Positions 6,601 through 7,947 of a stretch of DNA of 7,947 nucleotides are shown here, in pieces. Every line of letters starts with the position of its first letter. The first letter of the stretch is position 1. The notes beneath the pieces are model-generated. The model saw only the letters and a list, made by a program, of their open reading frames with translations, searched no databases and was not told the DNA's origin. Both the position numbers and the translations under genes were made by a program. Source of the DNA: Bifidobacterium breve (GTDB lineage Bacteria; Actinomycetota; Actinomycetes; S36-B12); contig CAMDKJ010000074.1 of NCBI GenBank assembly GCA_945900705.1, forward strand, positions 1-7,947, read 5' to 3'.

Positions 6601-7947
6601 GCGAGGTGACAATCTCTTCACGAATCGCATCAAGTGGTGGGTTCGTCACTTGCGCAAATAGCTGCTGGAAATAGTCGAATAGTAATCTCGGGCGATTAGA
6701 AAGTACCGCTATTGGCGTATCTGTACCCATGGACCCAATCGGTTCGGTGCCCATTCGAGCCATCGGCTCTAGAATGATTCTGAGTTCTTCTTCGGTATAG
6801 CCAAATGTTTGCTGGCGCCGAGCCACTGAATCGTGAGTATGCACGATGTGCTCGCGCTCCGGTAACTCCTCAAGGTGCACTAAACCGGCGGCGAGCCAAT
6901 CCGCATAAGGCTCGGCCGCAGCCAGTTCCGATTTGATTTCTTCATCGTCAATAATGCGCCCGGCGGCGGTGTCTACGAGGAACATTCGACCAGGCTGCAA
7001 TCGACCTTTACGCACGATCGTGGCGGGATCAAAATCGAGCACCCCGGATTCAGAGGCCAGCACAACTAGCCCATCTTCGGTGACCCAATACCTACCCGGA
7101 CGTAAGCCATTTCGATCCAGCACGGCGCCGATGATCGTGCCGTCGGTGAAGCACACATTCGCCGGACCGTCCCAAGGCTCCATCAACGTCGAATGAAACT
7201 CATAGAAAGCACGTCGTGCCGGATCGATATCGGGGTGATTCTCCCAAGCCTCTGGAATCATCATCAACACAGCGTGAGGCAGCGAACGACCGCCTAAATG
7301 CATCAACTCAAGTACTTCATCAAATGAGGCCGAGTCACTGCCTCCCGTAGTGCAGATCGGAAATAGCCGGGTCATATCACCGGGGATAATTGATGAAGTG
7401 AGCACGGACTCACGCGCCCGCATCCAGTTTCGGTTCCCTTGAACCGTGTTGATTTCACCATTGTGCGAGATAAACCGATACGGGTGTGCAAGTGGCCACG
7501 AAGGGAAGGTATTGGTCGAAAACCGTGAATGCACAAGGGCTAATGTCGACGTCATTTGCTCATCAGAAAGATCCGGGTAGAACGGCTCAAGTTGACCAGT
7601 GGTCAACATTCCCTTGTACACAATCGTGCGCGAGGAAAGTGAGGAGAAATAGATATCGGTATCACGCTCAGCGCGCTTTCGAACCGCATACACCTGACGA
7701 TCAAGAGCCAGGCCACTTAGCCCCTGAGGTGAACTCAAGAAGAGTTGCTCGAAATTCGGCATCACGCTCTGGGCGGTCACGCCGACCAACGTTGGATCCG
7801 TAGGCACCGCACGCCAGCCCAGAACTAGTAGCCCTTCATCGCGCGCGATTCGCTCCACCGTGCTTTTGCTCGCGGCAACCTCTTCCTCAGCCTGCGGTAA
7901 GAACGCGATGCCTACCGCATATTGCCCAGCTGGCGGCAGTTCAAATG
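3659..7947 (-). CDS. gltB: Glutamate synthase large / alpha subunit, lacking its N-terminus at the window edge
   Basis: The reading frame stays open to the window edge, giving about 1429 residues of a protein usually near 1500. Roughly the first 80-100 residues, including the catalytic N-terminal Cys of the glutamine amidotransferase, are outside. The visible part begins FELPPAGQYAVGIAFLPQ. Numbered from the first full codon, the rest of the amidotransferase domain contains HSRFSTNTFPSWPLAHP (about 139-155), the FISHNGEINT block (about 158-167) and DRNGLRPGRYW (about 277-287). A central domain follows, then the FMN synthase domain with KSNTGEGGEDP (about 822-832), KMAQGAKPGEGGQLPG (about 872-887) and SGHDGGTGASP (about 965-975). 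Three cysteines spaced C-x5-C-x4-C (about 1043, 1049, 1054; bases 4819-4784) bind the [3Fe-4S] cluster. The C-terminal beta-helix has repeated G-x-x-G-G elements such as GKGLSGGRIVV and GAGMSGG. Ammonia made from glutamine is channelled to 2-oxoglutarate to form glutamate. The GTG at 7858 is internal, not the start. The gene overlaps gltD by eight bases. Confidence 0.98.
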   Translation of the reverse strand, partial: FELPPAGQYAVGIAFLPQAEEEVAASKSTVERIARDEGLLVLGWRAVPTDPTLVGVTAQSVMPNFEQLFLSSPQGLSGLALDRQVYAVRKRAERDTDIYFSSLSSRTIVYKGMLTTGQLEPFYPDLSDEQMTSTLALVHSRFSTNTFPSWPLAHPYRFISHNGEINTVQGNRNWMRARESVLTSSIIPGDMTRLFPICTTGGSDSASFDEVLELMHLGGRSLPHAVLMMIPEAWENHPDIDPARRAFYEFHSTLMEPWDGPANVCFTDGTIIGAVLDRNGLRPGRYWVTEDGLVVLASESGVLDFDPATIVRKGRLQPGRMFLVDTAAGRIIDDEEIKSELAAAEPYADWLAAGLVHLEELPEREHIVHTHDSVARRQQTFGYTEEELRIILEPMARMGTEPIGSMGTDTPIAVLSNRPRLLFDYFQQLFAQVTNPPLDAIREEIVTSLSSHIGPDGNLLESTAGHCRQVVLPFPVIDNDELAKILHINADGTMPRFAGVRISGLYPVAGGGEALERRLSEIFNEVDAVIRQGKRFIVLSDRDSDAVKAPIPSLLLCAAVHHHLVRTKTRTMVSMLVEAGDVREVHHVALLIGYGAAAVNPYLAVESVEDLARRGLIDGISPERAMRNLVKSLGKGLLKVMSKMGVSTVASYRGAQIFEAIGLSQAVVDAYFTGTSSRLGGVGVDVLAEEVSARHAVAYPPSGISPAHRTLNVGGEYQWRREGEPHLFDPEAVFRLQHATRNKRFDIFRQYTAGVNVQSERLMTLRGLFTMRAGLRPAVPLDEVESAASIIKRFSTGAMSYGSISAEAHETLAIAMNRMGAKSNTGEGGEDPERYEVMPNGDSKRSAIKQVASGRFGVTSDYLVNSDDIQIKMAQGAKPGEGGQLPGYKVYPWIAKTRHSTPGVGLISPPPHHDIYSIEDLAQLIHDLKNANPRARIHVKLVSEVGVGTVAAGVAKAHADVVLISGHDGGTGASPLTSLKHSGSPWELGLAEVQQTLMLNGLRDRIVVQTDGQLKTGRDVVIAALLGAEEFGFATAPLVVMGCVMMRVCHLDTCPVGVATQNPILRERFTGKPEFVETFFEFIAEEVREYLAELGFRTLADAVGHAEFLDIENAVRHWKTAGLDLEPILHVPAGDPNAPRHQQVSQDHGLDRALDVELISLCAPALERAEPVRAHLAIRNVNRTVGTMLGSEVTRRYGGAGLPDGTIDLTFVGSAGQSFGAFIPAGVTLRLVGDANDYVGKGLSGGRIVVHPDPKATFVAESNIVAGNVIGYGATSGEIFLRGRVGERFCVRNSGVTAVVEGVGDHACEYMTGGRVVVLGSTGRNLGAGMSGGIGYVLDLLPGMVNPEMVDLDPLSVADLVELQLIIRDHFEATQSEVARLLLEDWSASGDRFTKIMPKDLKRVLALSEQALTEGLNPETLLVGGNRG

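Noticed and set aside
7856..7858. GTG at 7858 as the gltB start
   Set aside because: The frame upstream is open to the window edge and encodes typical GltB sequence (LPPAGQYAVGIAFLP), so the real start is outside the window.

Overview
The window holds five genes, all on the minus strand, and is almost entirely coding. In transcription order (high to low coordinate) they are gltB (glutamate synthase large subunit, N-terminus outside the window), gltD (glutamate synthase small subunit), pyk (pyruvate kinase), pyrR (pyrimidine regulator / uracil phosphoribosyltransferase) and the first 39 codons of pyrB (aspartate carbamoyltransferase). There are no mobile elements, CRISPR arrays, tRNAs or rRNAs, and no gene-free stretch longer than about 90 bases.

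The organism is most likely an actinomycete (Actinomycetota). The pyruvate kinase and glutamate synthase subunits read like actinobacterial members of their families, GTG is used as a start codon, and pyrR is followed directly by pyrB behind a PyrR-binding hairpin of the translational (not terminator) type known from mycobacteria. Base composition looks like the mid-50s percent G+C by eye, low for a soil actinomycete. An aquatic or other reduced-GC lineage is possible, but that is inference.

Layout: gltB (7947 to 3659) overlaps gltD (3666 to 2212) by 8 bases. pyk (2176 to 752) follows after 35 bases. An 86-base gap (666 to 751) then carries the only clear regulatory element, a two-part hairpin with the conserved PyrR loop sequence; its lower stem contains the ribosome binding site of pyrR. 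pyrR (665 to 120) ends one base before the ATG of pyrB, so pyrB translation probably depends on pyrR translation.

Together: GltBD makes two glutamates from glutamine and 2-oxoglutarate with NADPH, pyruvate kinase makes pyruvate and ATP from PEP, and PyrR/PyrB control and begin pyrimidine synthesis from aspartate and carbamoyl phosphate. I see no terminator between pyk and pyrR, so the pyr genes may be partly read from the gltBD-pyk transcript, with PyrR acting on translation. This is largely an ordinary housekeeping region. The RNA element, the zero-gap pyrR/pyrB junction, the pyk/pyrR adjacency and the residues predicting a potassium-independent pyruvate kinase are the points most worth a second look. 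I did not find evidence of a previously undescribed system.
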